From the NCBI GenBank assembly GCA_934167365.1, contig CAKPKU010000037.1, forward strand, positions 1-15,840: 15,840 bases of DNA. The letters are read 5' to 3'. Position numbers and translations under genes: made by a program. Positions within the stretch are counted from its first letter, which is position 1, and the number at the start of each line of letters is the position of its first letter. The stretch is from an uncultured Clostridia bacterium (GTDB lineage Bacteria; Bacillota; Clostridia; TANB77; CAG-508). Below are positions 1 through 7,797 of this stretch, one piece after another. Under the pieces are notes generated by a model. That model had not been told where the DNA came from. It saw only the letters and a program-made list of their open reading frames with translations, and did no database searches.

Positions 1-2121
1 CTCTTCTTCCATATCCACCACACAATTAAAATGACTTGTTCCCCATAAATATACAGAATATCCTTGATCTTCTAAATTGCTCTTTATTTCATCATATTTA
101 TTATCTAGTAATATTTGTATATTTGAATCATTATTCCTAATATCACTGTAAAACATAACTTTATTGTTTAAAATTCCATATCCATCTTTTGGATTATGTC
201 CATCTATGCCAAAATATTTTGATGCCTCGCTTTCTTCTATACCATTTCCTAATAGCTCTGCTAAGCGTTGTGCTAGCTCTGCTCTCCTTTTATTTGATGT
301 AGTTGTTCTAGTAAGACCAGGTTGTTTCTCTATATCTATCGTAAATGGAAGTTTTAATTTACTATTTCTATATATGCTTGACTTTGTATTTAAATATTTA
401 TCAATACCATAGCAATATGCTGCTACTTCTGAAACTTCTGTTTCATCCATTTCTGCAGAATAATAATATAGTCCCACTGGAATCTCATTGTTAAGGGCAA
501 ATTCTATATTCTCTCTTAAATTCTCAACATCTCCTCTTCCTATATTATTTCCTACTGGAAGCTCTTGTTTTCCAATATTTTTCAGTTCAGCATTCATTTC
601 ATCCCATGTTTGCTGCATTGATACAGTACCTTTATCTGAAAGATACTCTTCGTATACACTATTTTCATCACACAAACTATTTATACGTATAGAGCCTACC
701 TTACCACTTGTCGAACCTATAGAAAATATAATTCCAGAAACTGGTACTTTATTATCTTTAAAGTAGTTAATTAATCCTTCTAATTTTGATTTATTAGTAT
801 TACTAGCATCAATAACTATTGACATTCTATTCTCATCATAGTATTCACTCATTATTTCATTTGACTGATCCATAAGATCTTTTTTTGAAGTTTCTGGCTT
901 TATTTCTTTTTCACTTTTGTTTGGATTATATATATCCTCAATTGTTCTACCTGATTCAGTATCTATCAACTTATCTCCATCAACATACCCAACAACATCT
1001 TTAGTAACATTCCAAACACTATAAACTCCATCTTTTGACTTGTCTCCATCTACTTTTAGAATATCATCTGAACTAATTTCAATTGGATTATCATATTTCA
1101 TATAATCAATTAGCTCTCCAGAATTACTAAACATTTTCATATATGTAGGCTCTAATTCAGGCTCTTCATTAATAAATTTAGCATCGAAATCAAATTCAAT
1201 ATCTGTGCTAACTGTATTTTTACTTAAGAAAAAAGTATCATCTTTATCTGAATCTGCAAATTTACATTCATAAAATGTTTCGTCACTTGAATCTACAATT
1301 TCTACTACCTCTCCATTAGATATTTTCCCCTCAATTCTTGCTCCATCATATTCAACAAGCTCTGCTGAATCACGTATAAATGTTTTGCCATTTATAATTC
1401 CTATACATTCTTTTTCTTGCGTAATTTCACTAATGTAATTTGACTCATCTGCAACATATCCCTGTTGAATATTGCCTTTTTCGTCAACTAAAATAGCTTT
1501 TTTAAAGTTGTGCTCTCCTTCTCCTTCACTGTTTAAACACACATATAAACTATTTTCACCAATTTTTTCTACTTTTTCACTATTGATATCAGGTGAACTT
1601 CTGAAATTTAAAGTATCTACATGATTGCATTTAACATACTCATCTACCATCTGAGTCAAAGTATATATATCTTTAACATCTTCATAATCTTTTATATTGT
1701 TCACATTATATCCTTCTGTTTCTTGTTCTTCCGAGTTTTCTATAGATTGCTCTAATATATTTCCTACTCTTATGAAAGATAGTGTTTTTTCAAATTGCCC
1801 ATATTCATTTGCTTGTTCCCATTCTGTAATATCATCTTTATTATACTTAATTATTCTACCTTGTTCTAAAGTATCTACCTTATTATTTGTTGCATCTTTG
1901 TACATATTTGTATATACATAATTTACAACTCCAATTTGGGCTTCTTCCTTTTTTTCTAAGGTTGACACTCCATGATAAACTAAACCTGATAGTCCCGCCG
2001 CAGCTGCAAGTATAGCTGAGCTTATTCGTTTTTTTGTATTTTTCTTACTATTGTTATTTTTTGACCATAATCCAAGTATCTCTTTTGCTTGCTTTGTAAT
2101 TTTATCTCTTTTATTTTCCAT
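1..2121 (-). CDS. Large secreted/anchored SH3-repeat protein with GH25-like lysozyme domain (3' end outside window)
   Basis: The frame is open without a stop from the ATG at 2121 to the left edge: 707 codons, C-terminus not seen. An AGGAGG site lies 8 nt before the ATG; an ATG two codons upstream is too close to it. Residues 24-34 are basic (SKKNTKKR) and are followed by a short hydrophobic stretch (about 34-50, AILAAAAGLSGLVY), which suggests a signal or membrane anchor. Residues about 165-230 look like a bacterial SH3 domain (TLNFRSSPD ... GYVADES), with two more divergent SH3-like stretches at about 238-300 and 325-390. From about 434 on the pattern is GH25-like: IVIDAS (D438), IPVGLYYYSA at about 546-555, and FTIDIE with D596 and E598 as probable catalytic acids. 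GH25 enzymes cleave peptidoglycan between MurNAc and GlcNAc. Role in cell-wall turnover is inferred. The GH25 match is distant, so activity is uncertain. Monocistronic as far as visible. Confidence 0.72.
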   Translation of the reverse strand, partial: MENKRDKITKQAKEILGLWSKNNNSKKNTKKRISSAILAAAAGLSGLVYHGVSTLEKKEEAQIGVVNYVYTNMYKDATNNKVDTLEQGRIIKYNKDDITEWEQANEYGQFEKTLSFIRVGNILEQSIENSEEQETEGYNVNNIKDYEDVKDIYTLTQMVDEYVKCNHVDTLNFRSSPDINSEKVEKIGENSLYVCLNSEGEGEHNFKKAILVDEKGNIQQGYVADESNYISEITQEKECIGIINGKTFIRDSAELVEYDGARIEGKISNGEVVEIVDSSDETFYECKFADSDKDDTFFLSKNTVSTDIEFDFDAKFINEEPELEPTYMKMFSNSGELIDYMKYDNPIEISSDDILKVDGDKSKDGVYSVWNVTKDVVGYVDGDKLIDTESGRTIEDIYNPNKSEKEIKPETSKKDLMDQSNEIMSEYYDENRMSIVIDASNTNKSKLEGLINYFKDNKVPVSGIIFSIGSTSGKVGSIRINSLCDENSVYEEYLSDKGTVSMQQTWDEMNAELKNIGKQELPVGNNIGRGDVENLRENIEFALNNEIPVGLYYYSAEMDETEVSEVAAYCYGIDKYLNTKSSIYRNSKLKLPFTIDIEKQPGLTRTTTSNKRRAELAQRLAELLGNGIEESEASKYFGIDGHNPKDGYGILNNKVMFYSDIRNNDSNIQILLDNKYDEIKSNLEDQGYSVYLWGTSHFNCVVDMEEE

Positions 2122-2215
2122 TTGCATCTCCTCCTAAATAATTATTTTATTAATTATACCTTTTTTTATGTCAACCCTGTGTATGAAAAATATTGACATA
2201 GCCATAAACATTAAC

Positions 2216-2264
2216 AAAAAGTGAACCATCAATATTAAATAAAATATTGATGGTTCACTTTTTT
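2216..2264 (-). terminator. Strong intrinsic terminator after the coiled-coil protein gene
   Basis: A perfect 16-bp inverted repeat (arms 2221-2236 and 2243-2258, loop 2237-2242) is flanked by five A on the left and six T on the right, so it can end transcription in both directions. The stop codon of the minus-strand gene (2263-2265) sits just before the stem. It separates that gene from the SH3/GH25-like gene downstream. Confidence 0.9.
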
Positions 2265-2877
2265 AATTTTGATGCAACCATTTTCTTATATACCATTCTG
2301 GTATATAACCTGTATATTCAGATGATTCTATTGCACTTTTTAATTGCACATTCATTGTGTAATACTTTTTTAAGTATTTTTCAATATTTTCATCTGTAAA
2401 CATTTTTAATATTATTTCATTAATTTGCTCTTTTGGAGCTTTGCTTAATAAAAAAATTGAAACTATTTCCCAAGTTGAAGAAAATGGATCAATAATTCTA
2501 TTTTCAAATCTTGATAAAATCAGCTCTAAAACAAATTTGTAACATTCATCTCTTAAAATTTCATTAAAAAAAATTTCGGATAACTTCTTTTTTATGAGAA
2601 TTCTATTCTCATCTTTCGAACTTTCAAATATTTTAAAAAGTTCCATTAATGATTCTAAATCCTCATTTTTTTCTGACGAGCCATTTTTTACCAAATATGC
2701 TAAATAGTAAATGTTATAGTCCTCATCTGGGACAATATCTTTATAATTAGATATTTGGCTTAATATTTTCTTTAATCTTTCATTTTCTTTTCTTAATGAT
2801 TGAATCTCTGATTTAGATTCTTTTAGAACTAATTCTAAAGAATCTAAAATATCAATTTTTTCTATGTTTTTTTCCAT
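2263..2877 (-). CDS. Unidentified coiled-coil protein, 204 aa
   Basis: I do not recognise the family. The first about 45 residues form a leucine/charged heptad-like coiled coil (LELVLKESKSEIQSLRKENE and on). The rest is a helical, acidic and leucine-rich domain with no membrane segment and no signal peptide, ending in a basic/aromatic tail (PEWYIRKWLHQN). It is probably cytoplasmic. The ATG at 2877 has AGGGGG 6 nt upstream. The gene stands alone: it has its own sigma-A type promoter (2964-2992), a leader of about 80 nt with three hairpins, and a strong terminator right after the stop. That arrangement suggests a separately controlled single gene. No function is assigned. Confidence 0.75.
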   Translation of the reverse strand: MEKNIEKIDILDSLELVLKESKSEIQSLRKENERLKKILSQISNYKDIVPDEDYNIYYLAYLVKNGSSEKNEDLESLMELFKIFESSKDENRILIKKKLSEIFFNEILRDECYKFVLELILSRFENRIIDPFSSTWEIVSIFLLSKAPKEQINEIILKMFTDENIEKYLKKYYTMNVQLKSAIESSEYTGYIPEWYIRKWLHQN

Positions 2878-2957
2878 TGCAACCCCCTGCCATTATAATG
2901 GCGGTTTTAGATACTACGCTTTTTAGCGTTTGATAGCCGATTTGCTATCTATTAATA
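2878..2957 (-). promoter_or_regulatory. Structured 5' leader with three tandem hairpins
   Basis: Between the probable transcription start (about 2957) and the ATG at 2877 the minus strand can form three successive hairpins: GATAGC/GCTATC (2931-2948), ACGCT/AGCGT (2917-2930) and GCCAT/ATGGC (2890-2903). The last lies just before the Shine-Dalgarno AGGGGG, and flanking AACC/GGTT can extend it so that part of the ribosome site is paired. It does not match any riboswitch class I can recall. A cis-regulatory role is inference. Confidence 0.5.
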
Positions 2958-2963
2958 ATTTAT

Positions 2964-2992
2964 AGTATATTACATTACACTAATTTAGTCAA
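2964..2992 (-). promoter_or_regulatory. Sigma-A type promoter of the coiled-coil protein gene
   Basis: On the minus strand, -35 TTGACT (2987-2992) and -10 TATACT (2964-2969) are separated by exactly 17 nt. The start would fall near 2957, giving a leader of about 80 nt. It lies in the gap after the butyrate kinase stop, so the downstream gene has its own start. Confidence 0.75.
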
Positions 2993-3038
2993 TACAATGG
3001 TGAAATGTAATTATAACATCTATAAATATATACTAAAA

Positions 3039-4145
3039 CTAAAATATATTATTTCCATTTGATAAATGTTCTCCTGTATACTCTAACAATTGCTCTTCTC
3101 CTCTTAATACTCTTAATACTCCATTTGATAATGCTTCCATTTCTTTTTCTCCTGGAATTACCACAACATTTCCTAAAAATGATATATATTTTTTTAGGTG
3201 TTTTACAAAATATTCACTATATGCAATTGCACCTGTTAATATAATAGCATCTAAATTCCCTGCATAATTCACACTATAAGCTCCAACTTGTTTAGCTATT
3301 TGATATATCATAGCTTCTAATATAAGCTCTGCATTTTTATCTCCATTTTCAATCATTTCTATTACTTTTCTTATATCATTTGTTCCAAGCATTGAAGTTA
3401 AGCCTCCATTTTTTGTAACAATATTATATATATCTTCTTTAGTGTATTTGCCAGAAAAACACATATTTGTAAGTGTTAGTATATCTACATATCCCGTTCT
3501 ATTTGTGGTAAATGGTCCCTCTCCATTTAACGCATTATTTACATCTACTACTTTACCTTTTTTATGTGCTCCTATTGTAATTCCACTTCCTAAATGAACA
3601 ACAATTAAATTTAATTCCTCATATTTTTTTCCAATGCTTTTAGCATATTGGTAAGCAATTTCCTTTTGATTTAGTGCATGAAAAATAGTTGTTCTATATA
3701 TTCCTTTAAGTCCTGTAATTCTTGAAATATCTTGCAATTCATCTACTGTTACTGGATTTACTGTATATGCTTGTTTTCCATTTAATTTAGCTAAATTATC
3801 TGCAATTTGAACACCTAAATTTGATTGATGTTTCATTGTATATCCAATTCTTGCATGTTCTAATAGCTTATCATTAACTTTATATACGCCTCCTTTTACA
3901 GATACCAAACCTCCTGCTCTTCCTGAAAAAGCATCTATAGTTTGTATGTCAATATTATGCTTTTTTAAGGCTTCTAATACTTTTTCTGTTCTATATGGCA
4001 ATTCATCTGAGATAGTTTCAAATTTTTTTAGCTCTGATTGTTCATGATATATATTTTCTTGAAAAATTAAATCTTCATTTTCATATAAAGCTACTTTTGT
4101 TGATCCAGATCCTGGATTTATTGATAATATTTTATATTTCTTCAT
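3039..4145 (-). CDS. buk: Butyrate kinase (branched-chain acyl kinase family)
   Basis: Cytoplasmic ASKHA-fold kinase that converts butyryl phosphate and ADP to butyrate and ATP, the last step of the Ptb-Buk butyrate route. Related enzymes take isobutyrate or isovalerate. Visible family motifs: phosphate-binding INPGSGSTKVA (9-19), GRAGGL (75-80), VTVDELQDISRITG (132-145), the HLGSGITIGAHKKGKVVDVN block (184-203) followed by NALNGEGPF, ILTGAIAYS (302-310) and PGEKEMEALSNG (331-342). The 368 residues are slightly longer than the usual 355-358, mostly through a short tail. The common GSTSTK/GGGIS wording is here GSGSTK and GSGIT, a mild divergence. The ATG at 4145 has AAAGGAG 14 nt upstream, a long spacing, but no better start exists. 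No phosphotransbutyrylase gene is adjacent, so physiological substrate and direction are inferred only. Confidence 0.93.
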   Translation of the reverse strand: MKKYKILSINPGSGSTKVALYENEDLIFQENIYHEQSELKKFETISDELPYRTEKVLEALKKHNIDIQTIDAFSGRAGGLVSVKGGVYKVNDKLLEHARIGYTMKHQSNLGVQIADNLAKLNGKQAYTVNPVTVDELQDISRITGLKGIYRTTIFHALNQKEIAYQYAKSIGKKYEELNLIVVHLGSGITIGAHKKGKVVDVNNALNGEGPFTTNRTGYVDILTLTNMCFSGKYTKEDIYNIVTKNGGLTSMLGTNDIRKVIEMIENGDKNAELILEAMIYQIAKQVGAYSVNYAGNLDAIILTGAIAYSEYFVKHLKKYISFLGNVVVIPGEKEMEALSNGVLRVLRGEEQLLEYTGEHLSNGNNIF

Positions 4146-4186
4146 TTATTTTCTATATTCTCCTTTTATAAATTTTAAGCATGACT

Positions 4187-4216
4187 ATTCTACTAAAAAA
4201 AGGCTTTTATAGTCAA
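4187..4216 (-). promoter_or_regulatory. Candidate sigma-A promoter of buk
   Basis: Minus-strand -35 TTGACT (4211-4216) and -10 TAGAAT (4187-4192) with an 18-nt spacer. The predicted start is about 35 nt before the buk ATG. Together with the hairpin at 4271-4287 it suggests that buk is transcribed alone. Confidence 0.65.
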
Positions 4217-4270
4217 TATATTTTCATTATTTGTTTTTTAAATTCGTTATTTTATATTAACAAAACAATA

Positions 4271-4287
4271 GCGGGCTAAAAGCCCGC
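4271..4287. terminator. GC-rich hairpin, probable terminator
   Basis: GCGGGCT/AGCCCGC with a 3-nt AAA loop, unusually GC-rich for this region. It is followed by AATTTTTT on the plus strand and by a looser T-rich run on the minus strand, so its direction is not clear. It would end any transcript coming through the element at 4295-4452, insulating the buk promoter. Confidence 0.55.
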
Positions 4288-4294
4288 ATTAAAT

Positions 4295-4452
4295 TTTTTG
4301 TGCGCCAAAATTATGCAGTAATTTTGTGTGCAATGTTTTGGCGAAACCTTTTTATATAATAGGAAATTGCTTTCTTTAAAATATCAAATGAATCGATTTC
4401 ATTATTAAATCAATTTATACCTATATATAGAATTTCCCTATTATATAAAAAA
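4295..4452. repeat. Intergenic structured element, copy 1 (of 2 in window)
   Basis: This is most of the 377-nt gap between pepF and buk. It shares three blocks, in order, with 8912-9092: (A) a stem CGCCAAAA (4303-4310)/TTTTGGCG (4336-4343) enclosing a second possible hairpin, CAAAATTA/TAATTTTG; (B) 4407-4432, identical at 24 of 26 positions to 9003-9028; (C) TTCCCTATTATATAAAAAA (4434-4452), identical to 9074-9092. Copy 1 also has an inverted repeat, 4349-4368 against 4431-4451 with one extra C, that folds back around block B. No open frame is conserved between the copies. It could be a small RNA on either strand or a MITE-like repeat. Confidence 0.6.
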
Positions 4453-4478
4453 TCACTTTATATTTAAAGTGATTTTTT
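4447..4478 (-). terminator. Intrinsic terminator after pepF
   Basis: AATCACTTTA/TAAAGTGATT (4451-4460 with 4465-4474) plus flanking A4/T4, loop 4461-4464. On the minus strand it is followed by TTTTTT, which is also the start of conserved block C of the adjacent element. It lies 45 nt after the pepF stop and ends the 4-gene unit from 7974. Confidence 0.85.
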
Positions 4479-4522
4479 TACATATCTATGGATATCACTT
4501 ATTATTAATGGAATTATAGAGC

Positions 4523-6325
4523 TTAATTTTCTGCATATACCTTATTGTATAATTCATTAAATTCATCTATTAATTCATTGAATATTTCTACTGCACTATC
4601 AAAAACATTTGTGCTTGAAAAATCTACACCTGCAACTTTTAATGATTCTATTGGTGTTTTTTTGCTTCCTATTTTTAAAAACTCAAAATAATCCTCTAAA
4701 GCGTGTGGTTCATTGTTTCGTATACGTTTCACAATTTGACTAGCTCCTGTTAAACCTATTGCATATTTATAAACATAGAAATTATAATAAAAATGAGGTA
4801 TTCTCATCCATTCATATGCTATTTCTTTATCAAGAACAAGCTCTTCGCCAAAATATTTTTTGTTAATCTCATAATATTTTTTATTTAATAATTCGGCAGT
4901 TAATATTTCTCCGTTTTCAGATAATTCGTGTGTAATTTTTTCAAATTCAGCAAACATTATTTGCCTGTATATTGTAGCTTTGTATAGCTCTAATAAAGAA
5001 TTTAATATTGAAAGTTTTTCTTTATTATCAGTTGTATTTTCCAATCTATAATATGCCAAAACTAATTCATTAACTGTTGATGGAACTTCAGCAACAAAAA
5101 TTCTATAATCGGCATATTGTATAGGGTTATTTTTTCTTGTGAAATAACTATGCATTGAATGTCCTGATTCATGAGCTAAAGTTGATACATCATATTCAGT
5201 TCCTTGGAAATTTAATAATATAAATGGATTTGTTGTAGCACAGCCTCCTGAAAAAGCTCCACCTCTTTTTCCTACATTAGGGTATACATCAACCCATCTA
5301 TCTTGGTATCCTTTTTTTAGAATTTCCACATATTCTTTTCCAAATATACTTGTTGCTGATAACACTTCTTCTACTGCTTGACTATATGTATATTTTTTAT
5401 CAACTTCATCTATTAGTGGTACATAAATATCATATATGTGCATTTCATCTAATTTAAGAATTCTCTTTTTCATTTTATAATATTTAAATAGAACATCTAA
5501 ATGATTAGAAATACTATCAATTATATTGTTATAGACTTCAGGAGTTACATCATCAGGGTATAATGCCGCTTCTAAACTTGATTTATATCCTCTAACATTT
5601 GCACATATTTTTTCAACTTCAACTTGCCCTGAATATATAGATGCAAATGTATTTTGATATTGTTTATATGTTTTATACAATGTCTCAAAAGCTTGTTTAC
5701 GAACTGCTCTATCTTTTGATTTTATATATATACTATAATTAGTATCAGTTAGCTCTACTTCATTTCCTTCTTCATCTATAATATTACCAAATTTTAAATC
5801 TGATCCTGTAAATGTCTCAAATATGTCTGAAGCTGTTCCTCGCTCTTTTTGAAAAGCTGCAAGTAGTTTTTCCTCTTTATCACTTAATGTATGTTTTTTG
5901 TATTTGTAAATATTTTTTAAACATATTTCATATGCTTTTAATTCATCATTTTCATCAATATATTTAAAAAATGTATTTTCATCTAATGATATTATTTTTG
6001 TTTTAAAAAATACGGTTTGCTCTGAAAACTTTTTGTATAGCTCTTGCGCTCTTCCCATTAGCTCCTGTGATTCATTATTTGATGTATCTTCTGATTGCTT
6101 TAAACTTGCATATGTATATAACCTATCTAATCGCTCTCCTAGCTCATATATAGTTTTTACAACTTGATATAAGTTTTGAGAGGATTTTAACATTTCAGGC
6201 TCCATACTTGCTATATTGTTAATTTCTTCTTCAACTAATTTATATTCTTTGTTAAACTCTGCTATATTTTTAAATATTGTACTTAAATCCCAAGTGTCTT
6301 TTTCATTAATTTCTGATCTTAACAT
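4523..6325 (-). CDS. pepF: Oligoendopeptidase F (M3B zinc metallopeptidase)
   Basis: Cytoplasmic zinc peptidase that cuts peptides of roughly 7-17 residues, working on imported or turned-over peptides. The 600-residue length is normal for the PepF family. The zinc-binding HExxH is at 385-389 (LAHESGHSMHSYF), and E413 in VAEVPSTVNE is the likely third ligand, as in family M3. N-terminal about 1-190 is the helical PepF-type domain. Upstream of the active site the GGAFSGGC / NPFILLNFQG segment and downstream RIPHFYYNFYVYKYA are typical of this clan. The ATG at 6325 has AAAGGAT 8 nt upstream. It follows the DUF1189-like gene by 49 nt without a visible terminator and is probably the last gene of the same operon. 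Confidence 0.95.
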   Translation of the reverse strand: MLRSEINEKDTWDLSTIFKNIAEFNKEYKLVEEEINNIASMEPEMLKSSQNLYQVVKTIYELGERLDRLYTYASLKQSEDTSNNESQELMGRAQELYKKFSEQTVFFKTKIISLDENTFFKYIDENDELKAYEICLKNIYKYKKHTLSDKEEKLLAAFQKERGTASDIFETFTGSDLKFGNIIDEEGNEVELTDTNYSIYIKSKDRAVRKQAFETLYKTYKQYQNTFASIYSGQVEVEKICANVRGYKSSLEAALYPDDVTPEVYNNIIDSISNHLDVLFKYYKMKKRILKLDEMHIYDIYVPLIDEVDKKYTYSQAVEEVLSATSIFGKEYVEILKKGYQDRWVDVYPNVGKRGGAFSGGCATTNPFILLNFQGTEYDVSTLAHESGHSMHSYFTRKNNPIQYADYRIFVAEVPSTVNELVLAYYRLENTTDNKEKLSILNSLLELYKATIYRQIMFAEFEKITHELSENGEILTAELLNKKYYEINKKYFGEELVLDKEIAYEWMRIPHFYYNFYVYKYAIGLTGASQIVKRIRNNEPHALEDYFEFLKIGSKKTPIESLKVAGVDFSSTNVFDSAVEIFNELIDEFNELYNKVYAEN

Positions 6326-6374
6326 GTTATTTATCCTTTCTTTAGTGTTATTTACTTTTATTTAGCATTTATTG

Positions 6375-7310
6375 CTATTGTTTATCCTCTATTACTGTAT
6401 CTGAACTTTCATTTTCATTAATTTTTTTATCACCATTATCACATTCTTTACTTATATCATTTTTCTTACTTTTTATAGCAATAAACATATATATTAATGA
6501 AATAGCTAATATTATAAGTTCAAGATATTTAACTGTGAAGTTTGTAAAAAAGTTAATTACTAAATATACTAAAAACATTACTATTGGTGCTGTTGTAGAA
6601 TAAATTGCATATTCTGCAAGCTCGTGTTTAGTCATTTCTTTTTTTAATACTAATTTAATTACAATTCCTAATACAGCTATAACAATTACTTCTACTAAAA
6701 ATACAAAAAAGTATGTTATTAAATATAATGAAAAGTATTGAAACATATATGCTGCTGGTGAGGCACTATTAAAATATGATATTATATCTTGATTTGTATA
6801 TTCTTTATCATTTTCTAAACCATAGTTTTTCAATGAGTCTTCATATTTAAATTCCAATACTTCTTTTGTATTTGAATTTATTATTAAAAAATCATTTCTT
6901 AATAAAACAGCAATATTATATTCTGAATTTATATCTTTATACTTTTCTTTTGCTTCATCAACAGATATATTAGTATCTATTATTATTGAATATGAGAAAA
7001 TATCCGTTATTTCCTTATTTGTCAATATACTTTCCTCATTTGAAGTTAATTCATAATTTTTAAACCATACATCTGGGACATTATTTTTTATATAGTTTGT
7101 CCCTGTTGATATAATTTTTTGAGTGTTATATGTTGTAAAACCTGCTAGAATAATTGCTATAATAGCAATCATTAACATTAAGTATGAACACGCTTTCTTT
7201 AGTCCTAATTTTGCCATGTCTTCATATTTAGATGGTTTTGCTATTGAATAAATTACTTTATTAAAAAAACCATATTTTTCTTCTTTTACTACTTTTAGCT
7301 CTGTATTCAT
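6375..7310 (-). CDS. DUF1189-like membrane protein, 311 aa
   Basis: The pattern is a helix at about 41-60 near the N-terminus, an extracytoplasmic domain of about 125 residues (65-185, with VPDVWFKNYELT and FLIINSNTKEV), then three hydrophobic segments (about 190-222, 238-256, 260-279) and a charged, acidic tail. This order fits the DUF1189 (PF06691, YqgB-like) family, whose function is not known. I am moderately sure. Start: an ATG at 7316 abuts the AGGAGG site with no spacing, so the in-frame ATG at 7310, 6 nt after AGGAGG, is the likely start (MNTELKVV). It follows the 143-residue gene at once and precedes pepF, so it belongs to that operon. Confidence 0.72.
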   Translation of the reverse strand: MNTELKVVKEEKYGFFNKVIYSIAKPSKYEDMAKLGLKKACSYLMLMIAIIAIILAGFTTYNTQKIISTGTNYIKNNVPDVWFKNYELTSNEESILTNKEITDIFSYSIIIDTNISVDEAKEKYKDINSEYNIAVLLRNDFLIINSNTKEVLEFKYEDSLKNYGLENDKEYTNQDIISYFNSASPAAYMFQYFSLYLITYFFVFLVEVIVIAVLGIVIKLVLKKEMTKHELAEYAIYSTTAPIVMFLVYLVINFFTNFTVKYLELIILAISLIYMFIAIKSKKNDISKECDNGDKKINENESSDTVIEDKQ

Positions 7311-7316
7311 ATACAT

Positions 7317-7322
7317 CCTCCT
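7317..7322 (-). promoter_or_regulatory. Shine-Dalgarno that decides the DUF1189 start
   Basis: AGGAGG ends directly against the ATG at 7316 and is 6 nt from the ATG at 7310. The second gives normal ribosome spacing and is preferred. Confidence 0.75.
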
Positions 7323-7324
7323 AG

Positions 7325-7756
7325 TTATACTGTTTTTGCAAATAAACCTTTTATTTTGTTTATAATTCGCTTTATTATGTTTTCCTTTTTTTCACTTACT
7401 TGTATAGGTAAATTTTCTTGATTCTTTTCTTTAAATATGTTTTCAGTATTATATTTTTCTTTCTTTTCTTTTTCCTGATTTATACTATTTTGTTTTAATA
7501 CTTCATCTATAATTTCTTTTTGTTTTTCATTTGCAAAATAATTCATATACATAGCTATAATAACTGCATTTGCTTCTTTTGATATTTTTTGATCTTTTAG
7601 CTCTACTGTTTCATCATATATAAATTTGTAATTTTTATCACAATTATTTTCATAAAACTGAATTTCAGTTTCAGGTATTCTATTATATTCCTCTTTAGGA
7701 ATATGTTTTAGAAGCTCCAATACCTCTGTATATGCTTTTGCATACTTTTTTTCCAT
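7325..7756 (-). CDS. Hypothetical cytoplasmic protein, 143 aa
   Basis: No family name can be given with certainty. Residues 1-90 look folded: KKYAKAYTEVLELLKHIP, then a PETEIQFYENN stretch and a helix with AVIIAMYMNYFANEKQKEII. Residues 92-125 are a Lys/Glu/Asn-rich linker, and the end is a basic amphipathic helix (IIKRIINKIKGLFAKTV) that might touch a membrane or nucleic acid. No signal peptide or TM. ATG at 7756 with GGAGGA 7 nt upstream. It is the second gene of the unit starting at 7974 and ends just before the Shine-Dalgarno of the DUF1189-like gene, implying translation in tandem. Short proteins with this N-terminal pattern are common in Clostridia as hypothetical genes; that is recollection, not a search. 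Confidence 0.75.
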   Translation of the reverse strand: MEKKYAKAYTEVLELLKHIPKEEYNRIPETEIQFYENNCDKNYKFIYDETVELKDQKISKEANAVIIAMYMNYFANEKQKEIIDEVLKQNSINQEKEKKEKYNTENIFKEKNQENLPIQVSEKKENIIKRIINKIKGLFAKTV

Positions 7757-7797
7757 AAAAAATCCTCCACACCTATTTTTTTTATCTTTTGTATTTT

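Noticed and set aside
164..1921. Several plus-strand open frames of 70-90 codons
   Set aside because: They lie antisense to the unbroken 707-codon minus-strand gene, lack ribosome sites and have Ser/Phe/Leu-rich compositions typical of shadow frames.
2153..2174. TTGACA and TATAAT before the SH3/GH25-like gene, read as a promoter
   Set aside because: Both boxes are perfect on the minus strand, but the spacer is only 10 nt. With 16-18 nt spacing from either box the partner is poor, so no promoter is called.
4434..4452. TATATAATAGGG on the minus strand of both intergenic elements as a promoter
   Set aside because: A TATAAT is present in both copies, but no -35 box at 16-18 nt is shared; that position falls in the terminator stems, which differ between copies.
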